Origin: BRH-c25 sp012519325
Lineage (GTDB): Bacteria > Bacillota > Clostridia > Lutisporales > Lutisporaceae
Length of the DNA stretch: 64,000 nucleotides
Assembly (NCBI GenBank): GCA_050950645.1
Contig: JBMNHZ010000014.1
Span: forward strand, 1 to 64,000
Direction: 5' to 3'
The notes below the pieces were generated by a model, which saw only the letters and a program-made list of their open reading frames with translations, was not told the DNA's origin and did not search any database. The position numbers were made by a program, and so were the translations under genes. Below, in pieces: positions 1 to 9,637 of this stretch; position 1 is the stretch's first letter; each line of letters begins with the position of its first letter.

Positions 1-192
1 CTTTTTAATATATGAAATGCATTTTTTACAACACATGAATTTAGAGAATCTTCTGAACACGGGCATCATTTTTTACCAATCCACTTATAATTTATGGTAA
101 AATTAAAGATAGATATTAACTCTTTTAACATATACCCACTGCCTATTCATGGGGGCGGGGGGAATATATTTTGAAGGAAAGGAGGATTTCAG

Positions 193-3100
193 ATGCAGTT
201 CATTAATGAGCAGTATAAGGTTGTAGAAGCAAAAAGCTACGATGAATATGGCACAACCTATATAGTAGAAGATATTCAAAGAAATAATCTTCTTAAGCAT
301 TTGAGAACTATAAACCTTCAAAATGAGACCAGGGATTTTATAAATTATATGAAAAACAATTTTTACGATTATTCCAAGTATTATCATCCATATTTAATTG
401 ATTTTTATTTTTTTAACAGAATTCATCTTATTGACTATAAAAGAGCGGTTTTAAACCAGTATTACTATACCTATGACTACTTTAACGGGGTTAATTTATT
501 TGATTATTGCAAGGGGATAGAGTTTAATCAGATTCTTGACTTGGCGTCGGAATTATGTGAGGCTGCTAAGTTCTTGCATTTGAGAGGATTCTTGCTTTGC
601 AGTATTGACAACAATGACCTTCAGGTAGTAAACGATGGAGAAAGAGACCATTTAAAGATATTGGCATTACCTTATCCGCAAAAAACCAGCAGTAAAATAA
701 TAATAAACAAGAAGAATATAAGCTTTGAAGCTCCTGAGTTGCTTAAAGATGGGGGTTATTCAGTACTGACAGATATTTATATCATTGGTTCGGTTATTCT
801 TAATATGCTTGAATCATTTAAATCTTCACATTCTGTTACAAACTGCAAGAATGCTTGGTATTTATGGCAGGTTCAAGACTTATAAGGGTGAATACGACGA
901 AGGCCTTATTATGCTAGAAAAAAGCATACAGATTCTTGAAAGCATGGGTAACTACGCAAAGATGTTGTATCCGTTGAATTCCATTGGAACAATATATTAT
1001 AACCACTACACTGATACACAAAAGGCCAGAGAATATTATGAAAAGTGCTTAAGCATAAGTCAGAGAGTCGGGGACGTGTACTATGAGAGTATAAGCTATA
1101 ATAATATCGCCGATCAGTATAGAATTGAAGACAAGTATTCTAAAGCACTGCAATTTTATCAGAATTCCCTTAAGAACATTATGCAGATAAAGGATAAGTA
1201 TACGGAGTTCATAATAAAACTTAATATGTCTCTGGCAAATATTGAAATAGAGGACTACAACAAAGTTTTTCTTACTCTTAACAGTATGAAAAAAGAGCTA
1301 ATAGACTCCAGATATTCAGGAGACCTTATGGACTTTTTCTATCAATGTCAGGCGAAATTTTTCTATGCCATGGGGGAATACGAAAATGCGGCACAATATG
1401 CACAAAGATCCGTGGATATGTGCATAACCTGGGGCATTATGGAAAATTATGAAGCGCATTTTGTGAAGCTGCTGTCAGAGATACAACTGAGCGGCAGGTT
1501 GGATCATGAAAGGATCAGTGCATTTCTGGACAAAGTATTTGAAATAAACTGGTACAAGCTGGGACGGACGGCCTGTGTGAAGCTTGCCGAAATATATATT
1601 TCAAAGGGCATGAACAAGGAAGGAATGGAGCTTTTAGCCAGAGGCCTAAGCTATGCATCAAATATTGACACTGATATGCTGCGGCTGAGATATGAATATG
1701 TAGGAGCTCTTGTGAAGAAAGGAGCTGAAAAGCTGGAAAGCCTTACAAAGCTGACAGAGCTTATAGAATCGGTAGAGAATAACGAAATAAAATGGAAGAT
1801 ATATAAAGAAATAGCCATAGAGCTGATAGAGCAGGAAAACTATAGGGAAGCATTGAAATACCTTATTACGTCCCTAAGCTATCTAAGGAAGCTTGTATAT
1901 AATGTGCCTGACGAATACAAAATAAAGTTCATTAATTCCCATGACAGGAACTCTGTAAAAGAAAACCTGTGCAGGACAGCGGAGCTTATGGCACAGGCCA
2001 AGCCGGGACAGAAAGCTGCAAAGAGGACTATGATAGGGATGAGGTTTCTAAGAAAAAGGACAGGGAGCATAAGCCTGCATGAAATAGACAAATATTTTGA
2101 CTATACGGAATACAGAGATATGTACAGAGGCAAGGAAGCAGATGAAATAGCCGCAGGGGAGGATGTGGATACAAGCACCCGTATAAAATTCCTGGAAAAA
2201 GTACAGGAGCTGGTAAGCAGATTCAGTGATGATGAAACTGCCAATCTGAAGCATATGATAGACCTTTTTGCGGAGATAACACAGGCAAAAAATGCATTCA
2301 TAGCGACACAACTGGAGGATGACAGCCTGAATGTAATAGCTTCCTATAACAGGTATTCGGAAACTCCGTTTTACAAATACATAATAGAACAGGTAAAGCA
2401 GAAAAGGGACAGCATAATAGTAAACGACACCTTTGAATACAATGCCAGGAAAGGAGACATACTGATACCCAAGGATATAACAGCAATGTTCTGCATACCC
2501 GTAATGGCACCGAAAGAAAGAGACAGTATGGGAATAGAGCTTGTGGAAGAGCGGAGAAGGTATAAGGAGCAGGGAAGCAACCCGATAATAGGTTACATAT
2601 ACCTGGACACGGACAGCATAATAAACAACTTTACCCAGGAAAGCAGCCTTTTCTGCATGATGGCGGCAAAGATAGCCTATGTACTGACAGACAATTACAA
2701 CATGAAAATGATGTCGACGGTGGACAAGCTGACAAAGCTGTATACCAGGAAGCACTTTGAACTGGCGCTGTCAAACGAGCTTGCATACGTGGAGAAAGAA
2801 GGAGGACAGTTCTCCATAATAATGATGGATATAGATAAATTCAAGAAAGTGAACGACCGCTTCGGGCATCAAAAAGGAGATGAAGTGCTTCAGAATATAA
2901 GCAGTATAATAATGAGCAGTGTAAGAAAAGGTGATATATGCGGACGGTACGGGGGAGAAGAGATAACCATACTGCTTCCGGGTACAGATGCCGAAGGAGC
3001 CTTCAATGTAGCAGAGAAGATAAGGAAGAAGGTAGAGAATGCAAAGCTTCTGGGGCTCCGCACACCACTTACCGTAAGCATGGGGATATCCTCGTATCCG

Positions 3101-3751
3101 GAGCATGGAACATGGGCAAAGGATCTGCTAGACAAAGCAGACCAGGCACTGTACTATGTAAAAGAGTCCGGAAGGAACGGAAGCAGAATATATGAACCTA
3201 ACATGTCAAACAGCATAAAAAGGATAGACAGACTTGCAGGCATAATATCCGGTGACATAGTGGAAGATCAGAGAAAGACAGAGACAATGCTTGAGATATT
3301 GGATCTCCAGAGGGAGATTAACAAGACACTGGAAGAAAAGCTGTTCAGCTTCCTGGGAAGAATAATAGAAGTATCGGAAGCACAGACAGGAGGCATATTC
3401 TGCATAGAAAAGACAGGAGAAAGGACGAGGATAATCAGGAAAATATTAAGGAAGAGGCTTGTAGATAAAGAAGTGGAAGAAATCTACTACAACGAAGGCA
3501 TACTGCAGAAATGCATAGATACCGGGGAGGGGGAATACCAGATAGACTGGAGCGGTTATCCCGGGATGGATCCTCTTACGGGGATGCCGGACTGGCAGTC
3601 GGTGATAACAGTACCGCTGATAGACAGGGGAAAGATAAAAGGAGTGACATATCTTTCGGTACCGATAAAGAGCAAGGAATTTGATGCCGGAACCTACAAT
3701 TATGTCAAAACCCTGGTTGATATTATGGCAGCAGCATTAAAGACAGAGTAA
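193..3751 (+). pseudogene. Broken kinase-like/TPR/GAF/GGDEF/GAF signalling gene (copy A)
   Basis: This is the first of two tandem paralogs. The ATG at 193 follows a good AAAGGAGG site. The first 210 or so codons match the kinase-like domain of the downstream copy, but near 825-850 the sequence jumps directly into the TPR region in a different frame, and the kinase frame stops at 885. The rest (about 845-3751) is open and encodes TPR-like helices, a GAF domain, a GGDEF domain with the signature GGEEI, and a second GAF-like domain. Compared with the gene at 3999, roughly 1.9 kb is missing, covering the AAA ATPase and the first TPRs. The kinase-like part lacks the catalytic HRD aspartate (LCS instead). 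A shorter protein could still be made from an internal start, which would be a TPR-GAF-GGDEF protein without its input domains. The deletion and frame change are seen directly; loss of function is inferred. Confidence 0.8.
1386..3735 (+). repeat. 2,350-bp near-perfect direct repeat, copy 1
   Basis: This stretch matches 7108-9457 at a constant offset of 5,722 bp. The only difference I found by eye is T at 2365 against C at 8087, which is synonymous. Identity begins and ends abruptly: 1385 and 7107 differ, and 3736 and 9458 differ. It covers the end of the TPR region, both GAF domains and the GGDEF domain. Confidence 0.93.
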
Positions 3752-3763
3752 TGGTATTAATTA

Positions 3764-3809
3764 CAGTATGTGCTATCACATAGGAAATTTGCACATGCTG
3801 TTATTTTTT
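3764..3809 (+). terminator. Probable Rho-independent terminator after copy A
   Basis: A 10-base arm at 3764-3773 pairs with 3791-3800 with one mismatch, around a 17-base loop, and is followed by a T-rich tract. It sits 13 bases after the stop of copy A and before the next paralog. Confidence 0.5.
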
Positions 3810-3998
3810 CATATAGTATGATAAAATAGTATAAATATATTTTAGTATAACAAATTGTATTAAAAGCCGCACAAATGCCTCCATCAAATAACGAGACGAA
3901 AATGTTCTCCATTATGCAGCACGAAAAAGTTGCAAAATATGCTCATTAAAATCTTGTTATAGTAATTCCACAAATTTTATGTGCTTGGGGGAATAAAA

Positions 3999-6900
3999 TT
4001 GCTGTTTATAAATACCCAGTACAAGGTTATATCTATTAGCAATGAGGATCGTTATGGGAGTACTGTAGTTGTTGAAGATGCCAAAAGAGGCCACATGCTC
4101 AAAACCTTGAGGATAATAAACCATCAGAAAGAAACTCAAGACTTTGTCGATTATATGAAGCTAAACATGTTTGATTATAGGAATCTGAATCATCCAAATC
4201 TGATAACCTTCTATTTTTTCAGCAAAATATTGGAAATAGACACAAAACCGGTTGTCGCGAACAAATATTACTATGCCTACGAACATATTGATGGGGTAGG
4301 TCTTTTTGAATTTATAAACAATCAGGATTTTGACATTCTGTTGGATATTGTGATACAACTGTGCTCTCTGGTAAAATATCTGCACTTAAGAGGATTTTTG
4401 CTTTGCGGCATTAATATTAATGAACTATTTGTTGTATACGACAAAGAGAAGCCTATTTTAAAGGTTTCAAAGCTGCCATATTTGCAGGGTACCGAGAGAT
4501 CTGTGATGTTTGACAAAGAAAACACTTATTTTATGTCTCCTGAGGCTTTTCAATTCGGCGAATACTCGAGGGCATCCGATATTTACCTTATTGGGGCGCT
4601 GATGTTCTATATTTTTAGTAAAACCAAGGTTGGAGGTTCAAACTTTAAGGATGAAGTGGAAAAATTCGGGAGCATAGAAAATAAGAGTAAGGCACAGATA
4701 ATAGAGATAATAAAAAAGTGTACTTCCTTAAAGCCGGATGACAGATACGAATCGGTGGAAAGAATAGTTGAGGATATAAACAGTAAATTAAACATGAATT
4801 TTAATATAATAAACAAAAGGCATCTTCAAAGATTGCCAAGGCATATTACAAAACTTGTATCAAGAGAGCATCATTTTAAGAGAGTAATTGAATCTGCGAA
4901 AGGCTTTCTTTACGAAAACAGGCTTCAACCAAAGGCGATGATAATAAAAGGTTCCATAGGAACCGGCAAATCGGTTTTTATCAAGGTATCCGGTTATAAA
5001 CTTGAACAGGAAGGTATTTCAGTAATATACAGCGTCTTGAAAGAAGATGTTATCGGCAGCTTTTATTATATAATTTTATTAATTAAAGAAATTATGAGAG
5101 TCACCGATAAGGAGATTATTGACAGGTATATAACGGATATTTCATATATTATTCCGGAGATGACCAGCGTACCTTCTGCTTTGGCATGCAGTATCACGAT
5201 CAAACAGGAAGAAAAGGTAAGGCTTGTATACAGGTTAGGGAATTTTCTTTTGGAGGCTTCTGCGAAGCATCCATTTGCTTTAGCTATAAGTGGTTTTGAC
5301 TATATTGATGAGGATTCTCTTTCTGTCTTAAACTACATTATGAGAAGTGAAAGCAAAGGCAAGATATATTTACTGTTGGGAGCAGGAATACAAAGCATTG
5401 AAGAAAATGACAAGCTGAAAGAGTTTTGCAGCGCCCTTACCAAAATGGGATATGCAGAAAGCATTGAGCTTAATAATCTCAATATAAATGAGACAGCAGA
5501 ATACATAAGGCTTTTACTAGGTATGGACAGGCCGTTTCTTGACTTTGCTGCCAAGATATATAAGGAGACAGAAGGTAATCCAAAGCTCATATATGAGATA
5601 ATATACTTTTTATTCATAAACAACCATATTTATGTTAATGACAAAGGAGAATGGGTTCTTAACAAAATTGATTTGGACAACTTGAACCTTTCCTTTGACA
5701 TAGATGATTATGTCCTGAATAAAATAAGTAAGCTAAGTCCTTTACAGAAGGAAATCATAAAGACCATGTCCATTTTCAATACTGCCGTATCTAGGGACAT
5801 ACTAAAGAAAATGCTTAATATGGGTGAGGATGAGCTCAACGCACAGCTTCAACAGTTAGGTACCATCAATATACTGTCAAAAAAGGTGGATGACTGGGGA
5901 ATATCCTTTGATTTCAGCTCTATAAACCTTAAAAAATCAATATATGAAAGAATACCCCATGATACAAAGCTCAAATCACATTTGGTTGCTTCATATATAC
6001 TTGAGGAGAAATTCAACAGGGAAAACAGGGAGAACAAGGATGAGATGATATTCCATATGACAAAGGCTATGCGCTATAAGGAAGCCATCGAGTATCTTAT
6101 GAACTCTGCCGAGAAGATGATATCCAGCAATTTGGTGGGACAGGCCATTCAATTTCTTATGCAATCATATAACATGTTTGATCCGGACGATGTAAGCACT
6201 GAGAAAATGACTGTCTGCAGAAAGTTGGGAGAGCTGTATGAACAGATAGGAGAATACGACAAATCTATGTATTTCTATGGTGAGGCGGAGAACTCCGCAA
6301 ATACGGTTAATGATTTGAAGATGCTAATAGATATATATATCAAAAAATTTTCACTTTCATACAAAACAGATGGCAAGAAGAGTGCAATTGTATATGCAGC
6401 TAAGGCAAAAAAACTGTTGAAGGAGGTTTCATACCCTGAAGGGCTGTATGAATTAATAATATGTCTTAATGACATAATGTCAAACAACCGCAAGTACATT
6501 TCATATATGAAGATACTGGAAAAGGTTATGAAAACTATCGATATCAAGCGGTATGAGTGTTTTTATGCAAGAATGCTGGTGACTTACGGCAGAATAATAT
6601 GCAATAAAAACAGATATAAAGAAGGCCTTTCCAAATTGATGAAGGGTATGGCCATACTCGAAAGGCTTTCTGAATTTAAATATATACCAAATACTTTGAA
6701 TTCTATAGGTTATGTGTATTCTGAATATTATAACGATATAGAAAAGGGCAGGGAGTATTATGAAAGATGCCTTAGTGTAAGCCAGAAACTAAATGATCTA
6801 AGCTCAATGGAAAAAAGCTATAATAATATTGCAGAGATTTACAGGATAGAGGATCGTTACAGTCAAACAATTGAATATTATCATAAAGGATTGCAGGTTG

Positions 6901-9464
6901 TGCGTGTCTCCCGGAATGCTATGATAAAGACACTGCTTAATATAAACCTTATAATTGCAAACATTGAGATGGAGGATTTCAAGAAAGCTGCCCTATATAT
7001 CGGCATCTCGGAGGAATCTCTTAATAATCTCAAGGATTCGGGCAATCTCATGCAATTTTTCTATCAATACAAAGCAGAATTTTTCTATGCTATGGGAGAA
7101 TACAAAGATGCGGCACAATATGCACAAAGATCCGTGGATATGTGCATAACCTGGGGCATTATGGAAAATTATGAAGCGCATTTTGTGAAGCTGCTGTCAG
7201 AGATACAACTGAGCGGCAGGTTGGATCATGAAAGGATCAGTGCATTTCTGGACAAAGTATTTGAAATAAACTGGTACAAGCTGGGACGGACGGCCTGTGT
7301 GAAGCTTGCCGAAATATATATTTCAAAGGGCATGAACAAGGAAGGAATGGAGCTTTTAGCCAGAGGCCTAAGCTATGCATCAAATATTGACACTGATATG
7401 CTGCGGCTGAGATATGAATATGTAGGAGCTCTTGTGAAGAAAGGAGCTGAAAAGCTGGAAAGCCTTACAAAGCTGACAGAGCTTATAGAATCGGTAGAGA
7501 ATAACGAAATAAAATGGAAGATATATAAAGAAATAGCCATAGAGCTGATAGAGCAGGAAAACTATAGGGAAGCATTGAAATACCTTATTACGTCCCTAAG
7601 CTATCTAAGGAAGCTTGTATATAATGTGCCTGACGAATACAAAATAAAGTTCATTAATTCCCATGACAGGAACTCTGTAAAAGAAAACCTGTGCAGGACA
7701 GCGGAGCTTATGGCACAGGCCAAGCCGGGACAGAAAGCTGCAAAGAGGACTATGATAGGGATGAGGTTTCTAAGAAAAAGGACAGGGAGCATAAGCCTGC
7801 ATGAAATAGACAAATATTTTGACTATACGGAATACAGAGATATGTACAGAGGCAAGGAAGCAGATGAAATAGCCGCAGGGGAGGATGTGGATACAAGCAC
7901 CCGTATAAAATTCCTGGAAAAAGTACAGGAGCTGGTAAGCAGATTCAGTGATGATGAAACTGCCAATCTGAAGCATATGATAGACCTTTTTGCGGAGATA
8001 ACACAGGCAAAAAATGCATTCATAGCGACACAACTGGAGGATGACAGCCTGAATGTAATAGCTTCCTATAACAGGTATTCGGAAACCCCGTTTTACAAAT
8101 ACATAATAGAACAGGTAAAGCAGAAAAGGGACAGCATAATAGTAAACGACACCTTTGAATACAATGCCAGGAAAGGAGACATACTGATACCCAAGGATAT
8201 AACAGCAATGTTCTGCATACCCGTAATGGCACCGAAAGAAAGAGACAGTATGGGAATAGAGCTTGTGGAAGAGCGGAGAAGGTATAAGGAGCAGGGAAGC
8301 AACCCGATAATAGGTTACATATACCTGGACACGGACAGCATAATAAACAACTTTACCCAGGAAAGCAGCCTTTTCTGCATGATGGCGGCAAAGATAGCCT
8401 ATGTACTGACAGACAATTACAACATGAAAATGATGTCGACGGTGGACAAGCTGACAAAGCTGTATACCAGGAAGCACTTTGAACTGGCGCTGTCAAACGA
8501 GCTTGCATACGTGGAGAAAGAAGGAGGACAGTTCTCCATAATAATGATGGATATAGATAAATTCAAGAAAGTGAACGACCGCTTCGGGCATCAAAAAGGA
8601 GATGAAGTGCTTCAGAATATAAGCAGTATAATAATGAGCAGTGTAAGAAAAGGTGATATATGCGGACGGTACGGGGGAGAAGAGATAACCATACTGCTTC
8701 CGGGTACAGATGCCGAAGGAGCCTTCAATGTAGCAGAGAAGATAAGGAAGAAGGTAGAGAATGCAAAGCTTCTGGGGCTCCGCACACCACTTACCGTAAG
8801 CATGGGGATATCCTCGTATCCGGAGCATGGAACATGGGCAAAGGATCTGCTAGACAAAGCAGACCAGGCACTGTACTATGTAAAAGAGTCCGGAAGGAAC
8901 GGAAGCAGAATATATGAACCTAACATGTCAAACAGCATAAAAAGGATAGACAGACTTGCAGGCATAATATCCGGTGACATAGTGGAAGATCAGAGAAAGA
9001 CAGAGACAATGCTTGAGATATTGGATCTCCAGAGGGAGATTAACAAGACACTGGAAGAAAAGCTGTTCAGCTTCCTGGGAAGAATAATAGAAGTATCGGA
9101 AGCACAGACAGGAGGCATATTCTGCATAGAAAAGACAGGAGAAAGGACGAGGATAATCAGGAAAATATTAAGGAAGAGGCTTGTAGATAAAGAAGTGGAA
9201 GAAATCTACTACAACGAAGGCATACTGCAGAAATGCATAGATACCGGGGAGGGGGAATACCAGATAGACTGGAGCGGTTATCCCGGGATGGATCCTCTTA
9301 CGGGGATGCCGGACTGGCAGTCGGTGATAACAGTACCGCTGATAGACAGGGGAAAGATAAAAGGAGTGACATATCTTTCGGTACCGATAAAGAGCAAGGA
9401 ATTTGATGCCGGAACCTACAATTATGTCAAAACCCTGGTTGATATTATGGCAGCAGCGTTTTAG
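3999..9464 (+). CDS. Giant pseudokinase-AAA-TPR-GAF-GGDEF-GAF signalling protein (copy B)
   Basis: An intact protein of 1,821 residues, probably a cytoplasmic sensor that makes cyclic di-GMP. I prefer the TTG at 3999 over the GTG at 3981 because a GGGGGA site lies just upstream and the start then aligns with copy A. Domains in order: a protein-kinase-like fold (about 1-265), an AAA/STAND ATPase with P-loop GSIGTGKS near residue 320, TPR-like helical repeats (about 690-1130), GAF (about 1305-1475), GGDEF (about 1478-1645) and a second GAF (about 1680-1821). The kinase-like domain keeps a PE motif but has LCG where HRD belongs and no DFG, so it is probably a pseudokinase. The cyclase has the metal-binding IDKFKKVND segment, the signature GGEEI instead of GGDEF or GGEEF, and an upstream RKGD that fits an inhibitory I-site. 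No membrane segments are visible. Ligands and partners are unknown. Confidence 0.85.
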   Translation: MLFINTQYKVISISNEDRYGSTVVVEDAKRGHMLKTLRIINHQKETQDFVDYMKLNMFDYRNLNHPNLITFYFFSKILEIDTKPVVANKYYYAYEHIDGVGLFEFINNQDFDILLDIVIQLCSLVKYLHLRGFLLCGININELFVVYDKEKPILKVSKLPYLQGTERSVMFDKENTYFMSPEAFQFGEYSRASDIYLIGALMFYIFSKTKVGGSNFKDEVEKFGSIENKSKAQIIEIIKKCTSLKPDDRYESVERIVEDINSKLNMNFNIINKRHLQRLPRHITKLVSREHHFKRVIESAKGFLYENRLQPKAMIIKGSIGTGKSVFIKVSGYKLEQEGISVIYSVLKEDVIGSFYYIILLIKEIMRVTDKEIIDRYITDISYIIPEMTSVPSALACSITIKQEEKVRLVYRLGNFLLEASAKHPFALAISGFDYIDEDSLSVLNYIMRSESKGKIYLLLGAGIQSIEENDKLKEFCSALTKMGYAESIELNNLNINETAEYIRLLLGMDRPFLDFAAKIYKETEGNPKLIYEIIYFLFINNHIYVNDKGEWVLNKIDLDNLNLSFDIDDYVLNKISKLSPLQKEIIKTMSIFNTAVSRDILKKMLNMGEDELNAQLQQLGTINILSKKVDDWGISFDFSSINLKKSIYERIPHDTKLKSHLVASYILEEKFNRENRENKDEMIFHMTKAMRYKEAIEYLMNSAEKMISSNLVGQAIQFLMQSYNMFDPDDVSTEKMTVCRKLGELYEQIGEYDKSMYFYGEAENSANTVNDLKMLIDIYIKKFSLSYKTDGKKSAIVYAAKAKKLLKEVSYPEGLYELIICLNDIMSNNRKYISYMKILEKVMKTIDIKRYECFYARMLVTYGRIICNKNRYKEGLSKLMKGMAILERLSEFKYIPNTLNSIGYVYSEYYNDIEKGREYYERCLSVSQKLNDLSSMEKSYNNIAEIYRIEDRYSQTIEYYHKGLQVVRVSRNAMIKTLLNINLIIANIEMEDFKKAALYIGISEESLNNLKDSGNLMQFFYQYKAEFFYAMGEYKDAAQYAQRSVDMCITWGIMENYEAHFVKLLSEIQLSGRLDHERISAFLDKVFEINWYKLGRTACVKLAEIYISKGMNKEGMELLARGLSYASNIDTDMLRLRYEYVGALVKKGAEKLESLTKLTELIESVENNEIKWKIYKEIAIELIEQENYREALKYLITSLSYLRKLVYNVPDEYKIKFINSHDRNSVKENLCRTAELMAQAKPGQKAAKRTMIGMRFLRKRTGSISLHEIDKYFDYTEYRDMYRGKEADEIAAGEDVDTSTRIKFLEKVQELVSRFSDDETANLKHMIDLFAEITQAKNAFIATQLEDDSLNVIASYNRYSETPFYKYIIEQVKQKRDSIIVNDTFEYNARKGDILIPKDITAMFCIPVMAPKERDSMGIELVEERRRYKEQGSNPIIGYIYLDTDSIINNFTQESSLFCMMAAKIAYVLTDNYNMKMMSTVDKLTKLYTRKHFELALSNELAYVEKEGGQFSIIMMDIDKFKKVNDRFGHQKGDEVLQNISSIIMSSVRKGDICGRYGGEEITILLPGTDAEGAFNVAEKIRKKVENAKLLGLRTPLTVSMGISSYPEHGTWAKDLLDKADQALYYVKESGRNGSRIYEPNMSNSIKRIDRLAGIISGDIVEDQRKTETMLEILDLQREINKTLEEKLFSFLGRIIEVSEAQTGGIFCIEKTGERTRIIRKILRKRLVDKEVEEIYYNEGILQKCIDTGEGEYQIDWSGYPGMDPLTGMPDWQSVITVPLIDRGKIKGVTYLSVPIKSKEFDAGTYNYVKTLVDIMAAAF
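7108..9457 (+). repeat. 2,350-bp near-perfect direct repeat, copy 2
   Basis: Partner of 1386-3735 (offset 5,722 bp, one visible difference). It encodes residues from about 1037 to the end of copy B. The last codons differ: copy A ends AAALKTE and copy B ends AAAF. Confidence 0.93.
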
Positions 9465-9511
9465 GGAGTGTTGTACAACATGTGCGGAGCCGCCTTCATA
9501 GGTAAAACAGT

Positions 9512-9540
9512 TTGAATATTTCGACTGCAAATTGTATAAT
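9512..9540 (+). promoter_or_regulatory. Sigma-A-type promoter for the UPF0182 gene
   Basis: TTGAAT at 9512-9517 and TATAAT at 9535-9540 are separated by exactly 17 bases. The site lies about 100 bp before the chosen TTG start, after the stop of copy B. Confidence 0.55.
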
Positions 9541-9637
9541 TTAAATATATGCAAATTATATGCAATATGCCAGAAGACAGCTGATTTGCAATGCATATCC
9601 GAAAATGTCTATCCAGAACTTGGGGGGAGAGGTTGTT

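Noticed and set aside
103..192. Cyclic di-GMP riboswitch or other leader RNA before the first signalling gene
   Set aside because: The short upstream sequence shows no conserved riboswitch core and no terminator-antiterminator pair.
2048..3135. Long minus-strand frames opposite the GGDEF region (also at 7770-8857)
   Set aside because: They are shadows of the plus-strand coding sequence, have no ribosome-binding sites and resemble no family.
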